Shown here: positions 1 to 11,808 of the stretch, piece by piece
Layout of the letters: every line of letters starts with the position of its first letter
How positions within the stretch are numbered: the stretch's first letter is position 1
NCBI RefSeq assembly: GCF_037975245.1
Contig: NC_092578.1
Span: 17,044,821 to 17,108,820 of the forward strand
Origin: Apostichopus japonicus
Lineage: Eukaryota > Echinodermata > Holothuroidea > Aspidochirotida > Stichopodidae
DNA: 64,000 nucleotides
Direction of reading: 5' to 3'
The notes under the pieces: model-generated
The model's input: only the letters and a program-made list of their open reading frames with translations
The model's database searches: none
Told to the model about the DNA's origin: nothing
Made by a program: the position numbers and the translations under genes

Positions 1-454
1 ACACAAAAGGTGGTGTCTAGCTGTGGAATGTGGTCTTAATTATTTACTCATCATTTGTTTGAACAAATAAACTGTGTCTGCTGCAGTGAAACATGTCCAG
101 CCAAAATCACTTTTTGGGGATGTAAATTAAATGACGACAATTGTCAGGCTATATGCTACTTAAAAACCAGAGGTGGAACCTCTGCAAGTAAATATAGGAC
201 AAAAACTACTTACATATAAACTTGTTAATGGGGACTTAACCTGCAAAGATTTACAGTACACTTTCTCGGTTCTCACCTACCTTTGTGACCTTTCCGTATG
301 CTTAATACCTATTTGGAAATGAGTTATACTCAAACACAGCATTCTGCCATGCACTACAAGTTATTTGCATGGTACAAATAACAGATATGATGCCATTCAT
401 ATTGGAACTAGTTACTAACTACAGAAAATTGTTCACTTTTTAAGACATGCTTAC

Positions 455-2589
455 CTCATCATCACATCAGTAATGAAATAAGAAGTTGATGCTGCAGTCT
501 TGTCAGGCACTGCCTTAGTCTCAGGCCACTTTGAATAGAAGTCAGACAGTGTTATCATGTACAGTCGATTGGCAGCTGTCACTGGTAGAGGACCAATAAG
601 ATCAACACCAACCTGTTAAGAAAGAAGACAGCATTTAGGTGCTAATTTAATTTTTTTTTACAAGTTGCAGGCTTTGCCTTGACTGTTGTTCTATTCCATT
701 GCTTCATGCTGTACACAGATCTAGATAAAAACAGTGGGATATCTGATCGAAACAGGGTGTTGGTGGATTTAGGCCAATTATTTTTACCTTGCAAATATGA
801 AAATGTAACTTACACCATACTGTACCATATATTTACAATCGCTTCAACCACTAAACCAGTAAAATGATACGCCACTTTTTGCAACTTACAATTACATGCC
901 TATATTGATGGTTGCTCTGCAGTTAGGCCAGAGTGTGGCTTAAAAGTTTGCTGTATAGGCCCTAAATATGCCAAATTTTCACTTTGGACAAAATTCTGTA
1001 AGTATGTTTATATCCCTGAAGGAAATTTACCTCACTGGGACATTCAATCATCTCGTGTCATCATTTAGAATGTCTGAGCACAATTTAAAGGGTTATTACC
1101 CCCAGAAAAGTACTTTTTGAAAACTTCTAGCAACTAAAGTGGCCAAAATTTAGGGCCAATACAGACTACCGTTAAACTTGTAAATGTTTAATTTGTCCAG
1201 AAAGAATGACATTAACTAAACTAAACCTTCACTGCATACTGCGGACATCTTGTGCAATTAAAACAGATTGAATATTTACCTGTTTCCATAATCCAGTTAC
1301 AGGAATGCTATGGCGACTTGTTCGTAGGTCTACATGACAATGACGCTTTGACATCCTGTTGAGCATAACTTGTTACATCAACGTTGATAGTTTTCCAATA
1401 GAATCTAGACAATAGACATAGTCTGTTGTCTGGTTTATCTATGCAAAGATGAACACCTTCAAAGAAATAAGAAAATTCATGATCAAAGGAGATCATGTTT
1501 TTTTGCCCCCCCAAAAAAAAACCACAAACAAACACACACAAATATATGGGCTGCAGAATTGGTAGTTCTAGCTGAAGTGCCTTAAAATTGAATTACAACT
1601 CTATATCAGTGTTTGAAATGGAATATTCCCATTATTGTACACATTGCTTGGCCACAATTGGGGTCTATAGATATTTAAGAAGTTTTCTTCTGCAGTGAGG
1701 TTTGGCATGTAGAGAATATGCCACACCTAAAAAAGTACTATCAGGCCTTCAATATCTGTTCTTACCAACCAATATTAATGAACGGGAATTTATTATGTAC
1801 AGTATTAGTGCCACTTTCCTCTAGAAGTAGGCTCGGCTATATGCTATAGTCCAATAATTGCATTTATAGTGTCCCATGCATGCAAACCAGACTAGCTCTC
1901 TAAGCTTTAGTAATCTGTTGTTATCTTTTATGATAGGCAGGGCGATTAAAGGTGGAAATTTATAATAATTGTCACAAAAATTTGTTTGGGTAAATTTGTT
2001 TGGGTAAACAATTGGGTAAACAAAACGAAAAGAAATAGGCCCTAATAACTTTGCTCAAGCATACAACTGATTATAATGTTGCACAAGCAATTGCTTGACT
2101 TTTGCGAATGAGTTTTTACAACTAACCAAACGTGGTAAAAGAATATCATGATTTGTTCACCAAAAAGGTCCTAGAGGCCTGGTTATAGTTTAACTGTGGA
2201 ATGGCCGTTCGCCATTTAACAAGCAAAGGCATATTGTGTATCCTATACTGTAAGTTACAGACATTACCTTATAGATGTCACTAGTCAGTGTGAGCTGCTT
2301 CGATTTGGGCGAGTTGAGTAGCCCTAGATAGCAACACTTTCCTTCAATTTCGGTACGCAAGAGTTCCATTTTCAGCCAGTCTGAAAGACTGACTTTGTCT
2401 CCGTAAGATTCTTCTCTGTTTTATTCTTGTAAACCCACTTGGATAGCTCTCATCTCTTAGAATATCCGCAATTTGTCTCACGTTTTCTGCTAGCTTTTCC
2501 GTTTTTAGTTGTCGCACGACTTTACTGCTAAATATACGGAAGCCGAAATGCGACAATTTGCTAATAATACGGATACTGCCAGAGTCCAT
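455..2589 (-). pseudogene. Broken intron-containing gypsy-type (GIN/Ginger-like) integrase gene
   Basis: Three pieces on the minus strand read as parts of one integrase-type protein. The first, 2589 down to about 2344, starts MDSGSIR. It carries an N-terminal region typical of this family (QIADILRDESYPSG, then a basic RIKQRRILRRQ stretch and NGTLAY). The second, about 1434 down to 1280, holds SRFYWKTINVDVTSY, the segment normally before the zinc-binding CxxC, then HSIPVTGLWKQ in another frame, and a GTAAAT donor. The third, 612 down to 455, lies between a clean AG acceptor and a GTAAGC donor. It encodes the start of the DDE core (VGVDLIGPLPVT, with the first catalytic Asp, then DFYSKWPE). The cysteines expected after SYAQQ are missing and a frame change is needed inside the second piece, so I call it a pseudogene. 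The later catalytic residues are not seen and may lie left of the window. Such genes are either Ginger-type DNA transposons or domesticated integrases; the sequence here does not decide. Confidence 0.7.
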
Positions 2590-2787
2590 TACTAATTAAA
2601 TTTTTGCTACTCGAACGTACATGCTACGGCGGACATTGTGTTCAGGGGGACACAATTTACAACAAAATATATGACCGTCGAATAATGTCCCCCTCCGTGT
2701 AACCATAGCATATTCTGTCTGGGGAGACAGTCTGTACCAACTGGCCTTGTACAATAGGTCCGGGGAGACCAAACGTACTGGTAAATC

Positions 2788-2827
2788 CAGTATAAACTGT
2801 CCTGTGGGACCGGGACAGTTTATACTG
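2788..2827. repeat. Perfect 15-bp inverted repeat (hairpin)
   Basis: CAGTATAAACTGTCC at 2788-2802 is followed after a 10-base loop by its exact complement at 2813-2827. Looser copies (GACAGTCTGTACCA, CGACAGTTTGTACTG) lie at about 2725 and 2851, so this is probably the core of a decayed MITE rather than a terminator. Apart from this, I see no gene between 2600 and 3540. Confidence 0.6.
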
Positions 2828-3429
2828 AATATGGAATATTTGCGACAGTTTGTACTGCTACACCGGCATCAGACGTTTCTTTGTGCGCGAGTCTTCATTC
2901 CCTTCAAAGTTTTAGGTGTAGGGAAATTGTTGGTGAGGCAAGTTGAAACCGTGTCGGACGTTTGCATATCGTTCAAGATCTCCGAACATTAACGTTTAAC
3001 TGCAGAGAAAAGAGAACGCTTGCTTGGTATCGATGGCACAGAGCACTTTTATATCCCTGTTTCTGTGGTGGTTCCATTTCTCGTTGACGTATAGCAGTGC
3101 ATGGTACACCAGGTCCTTGGCCGGGTTCCCGGGACTGGCAGAAACCCAAAGTTACATTTTATTCTTTCCCCAACAAGTGTGCCCAACATGTAATTTTAAC
3201 CTGCTTATTTTCAGCAGTATTATGGTAATGGTATGGTAATCTTATATCAGTGTCATTGCATATATAGCTATAAGTATAGAAGACTGTATGACGACTAGTA
3301 ATATCTTAAGTTTTATTGTAAAATAAAAATACAATAGTTTTAACTAAAATCTCATCTTTGATTCGTTTTTTGCATTTTGCCAGTCACTCTTCCGTTGTTT
3401 ATTTACATATCTCATTAATTCTCTCTTTT

Positions 3430-3433
<4 letters not shown>

Positions 3434-3510
<77 letters not shown>
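3434..3510. repeat. (TA)n microsatellite upstream of gene A1
   Basis: Uninterrupted TA dinucleotides end about 40 bp before the first coding exon of A1. Gene A2 has a similar AT-repeat tract in the same place, so the tract marks the left edge of the homology between the two units. Confidence 0.95.
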
Positions 3511-3513
<3 letters not shown>

Positions 3514-3547
3514 TATATATTTATATACTTTTCATTGTTCTTTCAGG

Positions 3548-4772
3548 ATGGCGCGTTTCTTCATCTTTTGCCTGTTTCTCGTTATTACTGTTGTAAACCT
3601 CAGTCAGGCATGCTCTGGCTCCTCGTCCGGTTCGGACTCAGGGGGTGGTAATGATCGTGACCCACCCCAACCCGATTCCCCTGGACCCTTGGATTTTCCC
3701 ATCGGTGACAGCGGTGCTACGATATCGCCCACGTACGACCCTGACACTGGTGCTGTTGGTGTTGAAGTCAACATACCGTAAGTTTCATCGTAATTACTTA
3801 CATAGTGTGTATGGAAGGTTGATGTTATCCAGGAATTATCTGATTATTTCAGTTCCTCTGTTATGGCGAAAATGACCGTTTCCAAACATTTCTTTCCTTT
3901 ATAACGAGTAAAAACGTATTTTGTGATTTGAAAGATCGTATTATACTCCTTAACAGCTTGTTTCCAAACGATCACAAATGAATGGATATGGATACGTTGG
4001 GCAAGGACGGTGTAGGGGTGGGGGCGAGGGGGTGGGGGAGGCTGGGAGTAATTTAGTTGAAAGAGGGCATAAACATATATAGTCGTAATAATCACAAGGT
4101 AATATATTTTAATATCAAATTATCAAATTATAAATATATAACTTTTATAAATTATATATCACTTAAATAACACATCATAACGTCCTATAATAACTATTTC
4201 ACAAAAGCGAAGGTTTTGGCGGGGGAGGGGAGGAGAGGGGAGGAGAGGAGAGGAGAGGGTAGGGTAAATAATTTGAGAAAAAATCATGGTTCACAATTCC
4301 AACTAATTCCACCTTGTACTTTAAAAGAGAAAAAGGTTTTTTAAGTTTATTTAATTTTTTGAAATGTAACGATACCGTATACCATATTCATTTATTTGTC
4401 ACTTTAGTCTACCGCAGTGGTGTGTATTTCGTTCGTAAGGGGTGTTCCGTAGAGTATACACTCGTCTTGTCGCCATGACCTCGGCTACAAAATATATTTT
4501 TTTGATGCCACAATACTGTGAAGTCACCAAATAGAAAATATTTGTCAATCACTTTAGTTTTGAGAAAGAATGAAAAAAAAAAACTGTTTTCTTGTATTTT
4601 GCAGTTTCCGTCGCGATATTGGAAGTCGGAAGGCAACCGTCTTTAAGCTGCTTGATGTCAATGGCGATCAATTCATTGATGTGTGTGAATGGACGAAAGA
4701 GGGCGGCAAAGCTAAAAACTTTGTTACATTCCTCGGTGATGATGACATGGACGGTTAGTTGACAGTTGTTAG

Positions 4773-4809
<37 letters not shown>

Positions 4810-4836
4810 AATATATATATATATATAAATAAATAA

Positions 4837-4910
<74 letters not shown>

Positions 4911-5663
4911 ATTTATTTATATATAAATATATATACATATAAATATGTATCCTTATATATATTTATTTAACACTCTGAAATGTGTTGAGTGAGGTTAATC
5001 AATTGTAGTGACTGGACTATTCAGTCTGCTACCGACCGTTAGTTTCTGATCCTCGGGTGTACAAAAAAACTAAAAAAGACTTTTGTATAACCTCAAATGG
5101 CATGTTTTTACAATGATCATTATTGCATTAGTTTTTGTGTGGACGATGAGCACAGACTAACAATCTACCTAATTTCCCCTTAGTTTCAAACCTATTATGC
5201 TGCTATAGCCTTACCCCCTTAGTGAATTGAATCCTATATTTTTCTGTTCTCATTCATACTTTCCCATTGTCTTTCATACTTTCCCCATTGTCATTCACAC
5301 TGCCCATTGTCATTCATACTTTTCCAATGTCATTCATACTTCCCATTGTCATTCATACTTCCTATCGTCATTCATACTTCCCCATTGTCATTTATGCTTT
5401 CCCCTTGTCATTCATACTTTCCCATTGTCATTCATACTTTCCCATTGTCATTCATACTTCACCATTGTCATTCATACTTCCTATTGTCATTCATACTTTC
5501 CCATTGTCATTCATGCTTTCCCATTGTCATTCATACTTTCTCATTGTCATTCATACTTTCCCATTCTGCAACATACGTTCCCATTCTCAACTCTCTGTCT
5601 TCTATCTTCCCCTCAGGCGACGAAAGGATCTCTTGGCAAGAATTCCCCGATATGAATGTCTAG
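3548..5663 (+). CDS. Gene A1: secreted two-EF-hand protein, 141 aa, three coding exons
   Basis: Exons are 3548-3777, 4605-4753 and 5617-5663. Introns are GTAAGT...AG (phase 2) and GTTAGT...AG (phase 1). A pyrimidine-rich CTTTCAG just before the ATG suggests a further 5' non-coding exon. Residues 1-21 form a signal peptide ([10 protein letters not shown] core). The mature protein begins near ACSG, followed by a Ser/Gly/Pro/Asp-rich linker and the block [10 protein letters not shown]...[12 protein letters not shown] (about 48-72). EF-hand loop 1 is [12 protein letters not shown] (94-105) and loop 2 is [12 protein letters not shown] (124-135). Both have every canonical ligand position filled. 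The second intron cuts loop 2. The protein ends FPDMNV. It should be a secreted calcium-binding protein. I recognise no named family, and the role is unknown. It differs from A2 at only four residues (F5L, Q20E, D66G, R130K). Confidence 0.88.
4772..4950. repeat. (TA)n-rich tract in intron 2 of A1
   Basis: TA repeats with AAATAAAT interruptions follow the exon 2 donor. The tract and its AT-rich continuation to about 5110 are absent from the matching point of A2 near 16140, so this is an expansion or insertion after A1 and A2 separated. Confidence 0.9.
5251..5570 (+). repeat. 20-bp pyrimidine-rich minisatellite in intron 2 of A1
   Basis: About 16 tandem copies of CATTCATACTTTCCCATTGT, with 19- to 20-bp variants, end some 45 bp before the exon 3 acceptor. 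Long open frames run through it only because the unit lacks stop codons on this strand. A2 carries the same array. Confidence 0.93.
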
Positions 5664-6639
5664 ACCGAGAAAGGACAATGATCGAGGCTGAGACAGACTA
5701 GAAAATGAGCAACTTTCGATCGTATGTGACTCATAAACAGAGTTTAATTTTAGGTGGATCGGTGAAGAGAAGTTGGTAGGGGATGAGGGGAGGGGTAGGC
5801 TTTAGGTTAAAAGTCCGAAATCAGTGCGTTGCAAGTTTTGTACATATGAGGATCATCCATGGGCCTTTTTACATATATTTTGGTTAATATCAACGTGACG
5901 AAGTGGGGGAGGGGGGGGGGAGCGTAAGGTAGCCGGGAGGTTTATAATAAGGAACACAAATACAGAAACATGAGTTTTGTGTTTGCTTTATTCTCAAGTC
6001 AATTATTGCCCGTAAATGTTCGTTTTATAAGTAAATTTCAAACACATGCGTGAAACTGATATTCTCCAACCCCTCTAAACGGAGGCACACCATTCCATGC
6101 CATCCTGGACCCATGTTCACCCTTCCTATACCCCCTCCCCCACCCCTTCAAGTTTCACATCTGACACTCATTCTTATAGTTTTTAAAATAAGTTGTATTC
6201 TGTTTGGAAAAACAAAATGAAAGTAATTATCAAAAATACAAACCGTGATTACTGTGTTTGATTTAATCTCCTTTGTCAGAGTTAAATCTCTCTTTTGGAT
6301 CATTCAATTGTACATTTCTATGGACGTGTAGAAAGTGGGCTGATTTGCCCCGACGCCATCCTCCAAACAGAGACACGCACACTTAACCTTCACCTCTCGC
6401 TTACCCTTCCCTGTTTTCTACCCCTCCCTCTTCTCTACCCCCTCGCGCACCCCTCAACCCTCGTCGTGCACCCCTCAACCCCCTCCGTCTTCTCTACCCT
6501 CGCCCCAAAACCGTTTCACTTTCGGTGTTAGTGCATCACATAAGTAAGTGATTTTAGGCATTGCTTCTATACTGTACCGCATCGCACGAAAGGTCTATTC
6601 CGAGAATTGTTATTGTAAAAGTTGAAGGTTTACAGTCTT

Positions 6640-6991
6640 GTACGAGGCTGATGCCTCCTCACATGACTTTACAACTTAACCCCTGGTCATTGGTAACTTG
6701 TCACACCCACACACCAAAGTGTGCACAATTCAATCAATCTCTCCTGGGGCACCACAGTGCACCACAACCACGTGTCCCCCGGGGGACTTCCCATAGGGTG
6801 CAGCCACAAACCGGCGCACGCAACTATATTTACAAGTTACCTCGCAGGTCCCCATTTATACACCTGGGTGAAGAGAGGCAATGGAGATAAAGCGCCTTGC
6901 CCAAGGACACAACACAATGATCTGGCCAGGGCTCGAACCTGTAATCCTTAGATCACAAGTCCACTGCCTTAACCACTTGACCACAACGCCC
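6640..6991 (-). repeat. tRNA-derived SINE (minus strand)
   Basis: Read on the minus strand from 6991, a tRNA-like head contains an A-box-like GTGGTCAAGTGGTTAAGGC and a B-box-like GGTTCGAGCCC. It is followed by GTCCTTGGGCAAGGCGCTTT, a body common in invertebrate SINEs. A near-identical copy lies in the sister unit at 17720-18070. The 3' end of the element is not sharply visible. From 5700 to 6640 I see only GC-skewed and poly-G unique sequence shared with the A2 unit. Confidence 0.7.
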
Positions 6992-7781
6992 TTGTACGTA
7001 CGTACAACGAAAAGTATTTGAGATCGAGTTACTTTGGAAGTTGGGGGAGGGTGGGGGGGGGTAGTACGTGTATTTCTCACGTTTAGTAGGTGACGGCATA
7101 GTCACAACCATCGGAGGGGTGATTTACTAAACATCATGCCCCTATCGGAGCCCCATAGTTGCCCCTTATACATATAGTATCTTTTGTATATAACAGCTGT
7201 GAAGATCCGTGAATTTAAGACGAAATCCCTTTTAGCCGTCTATAGCAGGAGCGGTGACGACAATTAAGTTATTTTCGAAAAATAAGGAGGTACATCTATT
7301 ATCTGCCCTATTGTTGTCTAACCGTCAAGAAGTGCATTTCAGTATGGTGTCCTCTATTATCTATATGTATACCACAAAGATATTGAAGTAGGAAGAATGA
7401 CGTCATGCGACTTATACTGAAGCCACCCATCCTACAGGTGGCGCTTTGCTTATACGACAAGAAGGTACTGGTGGGGGAGGGTTGCATTTTCACGGCATTT
7501 CTTCAAGGACAACTATGACACTATTTGAGTAGAGCACTTAAATAATACAAGCAAGAAAAATGTTTGCAATGTGCCTCTCAGATACCGGAAATGACACTTT
7601 CCAGACATTAAGAGTTGCACAAAACACTCCACTTACTCGAGTCATTATTGAGGCGAAAAAAAAAATTCAAAGTTGATTCTTCAGTTATGGAGTATAGTAC
7701 TTACCAATATTGTCGCTCATAACATGTCTTAATTTGTGCAACGTACACCTACTCAAGTATTTTCAAGGCTTCACTGCTTAA

Positions 7782-8146
7782 AGGTATTGAAGACTCGCCC
7801 CAAACTGCGTGCCGCGCTCTGAAAAAGTTAACTTTCCGTTGCTTGCAAGTGAAGATTTCTTGTCGCTACAAAATACAGACAGTAATGAAACGTGATACGT
7901 ACCTTGTTATCATTTATCTAGACCTGAGATGTCCATCGCTGCTATGCACACTGTGCTGTGGGTATTGACCGTAGTCCGTAGCTGCATGTATTAACAGTAC
8001 ACTAGTGTCTAATTACTGACGTTAGCAAGCTGTGTGTGTATTTTCTGGGATCGATGGTGGTGTCTAACACTTCTGTTTCACCTCATTCAAAACTAGGTCA
8101 GATTACCGGCACGAGACGTTTCTTTGTGCGCGAGTCTTCACATCCT
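7782..8146 (+). mobile_element. TTAA-flanked MITE, copy 1
   Basis: The element begins AGGTATTGAAGACTCGCC and ends GCGCGAGTCTTCACATCCT, an imperfect inverted repeat, between two TTAA sites (7778-7781 and 8147-8150). TTAA targets point to the piggyBac or Kolobok superfamilies. Copies are at 18978-19338, 21312-21539 and, inverted, 23375-23722. It encodes nothing recognisable. Confidence 0.8.
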
Positions 8147-8334
8147 TTAAACACTGTGTCAGCATTCTTCCTATATCTCAATGTCTATGTTATACTACAA
8201 CCGAAGCACACTTTTAGTATATAGTTTCCCGTTGACTTACTTACACACCTAGTCTAGCTATTTCCTTTCTCCTAAATCTAGGACTATGCCCGTGGGTCAT
8301 TCTGTGGCCTGCTGCAGGGTCCTTACAGTATGTT

Positions 8335-8690
8335 GAATTTCTATTTTGCACTTGAGAACTTTTCAGGGAATTTCCCTCGCAAATTTCCTAACATCGTAAC
8401 ATCATAAATGGCCTTGGCTCTCTTTCAAAACTTTTTCCGAGAAAAAGATTAATAAAAAGCCGGGAAACCACATGGGAAAATATGAAAGAAAGAAAATAAT
8501 CAATTCAAAGTGGTTCATATGTACCATCTCCCCGAATGTAACGTAGGATCATCCTCGCCCCCCCCCCCCCCCCCCGATCCACACTTCCCCTTGTTGAAAG
8601 TTTCTTTCAAGTACCCATGCAATTCTTCCAGTTATTTCCATGTAGTCAAGAGTTTACGTTTTGACACGTACTAGAGTGTCACAAATACTG
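8335..8690 (+). repeat. Dispersed block with core TTTTCAGGGAATT (first of about 12 copies)
   Basis: A 150-350 bp non-coding block with the landmarks CTTTTCAGGGAATT, GGCTCTCTTT, ACTTCCGATAAACAG and GGTTCATATATACC. It recurs at about 9745, 11100, 13020, 19530, 20885, 22380, 28318, 30240, 47310, 59788 and 60540, always on the same strand. It is a building block of the tandem units. I see no coding sequence or terminal repeats in it. Confidence 0.8.
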
Positions 8691-8800
8691 ACTCGGTATC
8701 ATCCGACAGAAGCAAAAAATATATAAAATGTACGCTACGCCAAGACTTCAATCCATGGTGCTTTAGAAGAGTAGGTGCATGAGACATTGCTGGCAACTAT

Positions 8801-8847
8801 TTAGACATTCACAGCTTGGAATTCTTGCCAAGAGATCTTCTCGCCAC
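8801..8847 (-). pseudogene. Orphan, inverted last exon of the EF-hand family (unit A1)
   Basis: On the minus strand an AG acceptor is followed by 47 bases encoding [14 protein letters not shown] and a stop, as in genes B3-B5. About 260 bp around it (roughly 8660-8925) is an inverted copy of the corresponding B-gene intron and 3' flank. From about 8940 the B-type downstream flank continues in + orientation. No exon 1 or 2 is present nearby on the minus strand, so the exon cannot make a protein alone. It is the remnant of a B-type gene that once followed A1. Confidence 0.85.
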
Positions 8848-9529
8848 CTTTTATGAAAACAAAACAATAAATTATGTTTGCTAGTATTAATGGCCAATAT
8901 ACAGTGGCGTACGAAGCTATCAAAAAGTAAAAGAACAGAAAACTCATAATAGTGGCAACGAAGCCTGCACAAGGATTATCGGAAAGAATTTTCAACAGAG
9001 ACGGAGGGTGGGGTAGAGTGGGGGGGGGCGGGGGTTGGAGGTTGAGGTGGATGGGGTGCCGAGTCCTTACAGTATGTTCAATTTCGATTATCGCAGGGGG
9101 AAACTCTCCCTCAATATCATTTTGGGAATAAAGTAAGTTGAAAGAAAGCATAATTGCTCTTTGTTTTCATTTTTACATTGCTTTATATTAGTCACCCATT
9201 GTAGATATATTTGGTACTGCAACTTTCGTTTCTAGGACAAGGGGTTGGACGGCGAGTCAACAAACTCCCCATTCCAATAACGTGATGACAATTTTATCAC
9301 AAAATATTGATACCAGTTTCAGTAATATAATATATTTACATTTATGATATTAATATTACTATTACCGTATCATCTAAACACCTCAGTTGTCGATTCGGAG
9401 AACATTTACGCTATTGGAGACCTTAGGTGGTTTAAAATATCATCTGGCTATATGATTCCTCAGTAGCTCTACGTTAGCTCTATATATAGTTGGGAGGGGG
9501 AGGGGGGTGGAGGGGTAAGGGTTGAGTCT

Positions 9530-11800
9530 TTGCGATATATTCTGCTTTGAGAATACGGTTTACATCTAAACATGCCGAGAATTGTCAGCAATTTTTGCTT
9601 ACCATTCAGCTTCAACCACCAGAAGATTTCGTTCCATCAGGTTACACTCATCTGGAGCATATATGCTAATTTTATGATGTCCTGATTACCTCCAGGTAAC
9701 CTTATTCTTGGTTGTTTTAGAATTATTCTCATTTCCATATAAGTGATCAATTACACTTAAGAACTTTCCAGGGAATTCCCCTCACATATTCCCTAACTTG
9801 GTATATATCATCAACTTTCTTGGCTCTCTTTTAAAACTACTTCAAATAAACAGATTAATATCAAAGCCGCCAAACCGCAGGGGAAAAATTCAAAGAAAAC
9901 AGTCAAATTGGTTCATATATACCGCCTCCGAATGTAACCCAGGATCCTCCCTCCCCCTCCACCCCATTCACACTTCCCCTTGTTGAAAGTTTCTTTCAAG
10001 TACCCATGCAATTCTTCCAGTTATTTTCATGTAGTAAAGAGTTAACGTTTCGTATCAATAGTAGTAAACAAGACTAGTGTGACGTAGTAGATACGTAACG
10101 CCAAAAATGTTGTTTTGCTTTCGTATAAAAAGTTCATTCAATTTACCACTTAATCTTCATCGGTTTCCCAACCCATGCAGGTAGAACAAACCCGTGCCCA
10201 ATCCAAGATGAAACAAAAGAGGGAAAAGAGAAAATGAAATCTCGGCTGTTCAGTGGTTTAGACCAGCGTTTCCCTGGCGACCCATGGACATGAGCACTAC
10301 GTTTCAGTTTCATTATAAATGTGCGCATTATTATTTCGCAAACTTGACAAAACTACAAATGAGAGTGTGTCTTATATAGCATGTCTTAAATATAGTAACT
10401 GAACAAAATTGTTCGACTCCACGGGAGGCAATTTTTCCCCAAGCGCGGTAAAGGCCCCTATTTGCATACCTCGCTTTTCGTTGGCTGGCCCTGCACTTTT
10501 ATCACAAAATATTGATACCAGTTACAGTAATATAATGTATTTATATTTATGATAATTTTACTATTACCGTATCATCTAAACACTTCAGTTGTCGATCCGG
10601 AGAACATTTACTCTAGTGGAGACCCGAGGCCGTCTGTAATATCATCTGGCTGCATGTTTCCTTAGTGGCACTACGTTAGCTCCTAGGGTTCTTTAATATG
10701 TATCTTTGCAACGCTGATCCATTGAACGGACTGTTACAATCGCCTAAGCTGTCAATGTTATCTTTATAAAAGAAAACAAAAGTTTCAGCTCAATGATGAT
10801 ATCATTCACTCAGGTGATACATGCGTGTTACAATATATCACATTTTCCACCAAAAAAAAAGGAGGTGAGGCGGGAAGGGGGTAAGGGTTGGGTCTTTCAT
10901 ATATTCTGCTTGAGAATACGGTTTACATCTAAACATGCCAAGAATTGTCAGCAAGTTTTGATTACCATTCAGCTTCAACTACCAGAAGATTTCGTTCCAT
11001 CAGGTTGCACTCATCTGGAGCATATAGGCTAATTTTATGATGTCCTGCAGTGCCAGGTAACCTTATTCTTGGTTGTTTTAGGATTATTATCATTCCATAT
11101 AAGTGATCAAATTACACTTGAGAACTTTTCAGGGAATTCCCCTCACATATTCCCTAAACTGGTATTTATCATCAACTTTCTTGGCTCTCTTTTAAAACTA
11201 CTTAAGATAAACAGATTAATACAAAGCCGCCAAACCACAGAAATAAAAATGAAAGAAAGAAAACGATCAATTCAAATTGGTTCATATATACCACCTCCGA
11301 ATGTAACCTAGGATTCTCCCCCAACCCACAACCCCCACCCCACCAACAATCCACGTTTTTCATTGGTGAAAGTTTCTTTCAATTATCCATGCAATTCTTC
11401 CAGTGATTTCCATGTAGTAAAGTGTTTACGTTTTGTATCAATAGTAGTAATCTTGCAGTAACAAGTGTGACGTGGTAGATACGTAACTCCAAAAAAAAAG
11501 GTGTTTTGCATTCTTATAAAATGTTCATTCAATTTACCACTTAATCTTCATCGGTTTCCCAACCCATGCAGGTAGAACAAGACTGTGCCCAATCAAAGAT
11601 CAAACAAAAGAGTGAAAAGATAATAATGCAATCTCGGCTGTTCAGTGGTTGAGACCAGCGTTTCCCTGGCGACCCATGAACATGCGCACTACGTTTCGGT
11701 TTCATTACAAATGTGCGCATTATTTTTTCGCAAACTTCGCAAAAATGAGAGAGTTCCTTATATAACATGTCTTAAATAACTGAACAATAATGTTCGACTC
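9530..11800 (+). repeat. Local tandem duplication, about 1.35-kb unit
   Basis: The stretch from about 9530 to 10440 is repeated from about 10875 to 11800. Shared landmarks include GAGAATACGGTTTACATCTA, the TTTTCAGGGAATT-type block, CACTTAATCTTCATCGG and the TTCCCTGGCGACCC segment. The A2 unit has a single copy (about 20670-21800). No gene is visible. Confidence 0.75.
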
Positions 11801-11808
11801 CACGGGAG

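Noticed and set aside
5227..5701. Three overlapping open frames of 118-144 codons in one region (and again at 16262-16749)
   Set aside because: All three frames are open through a 20-bp minisatellite. Only the last 47 bp before the stop in one frame is the real exon 3.
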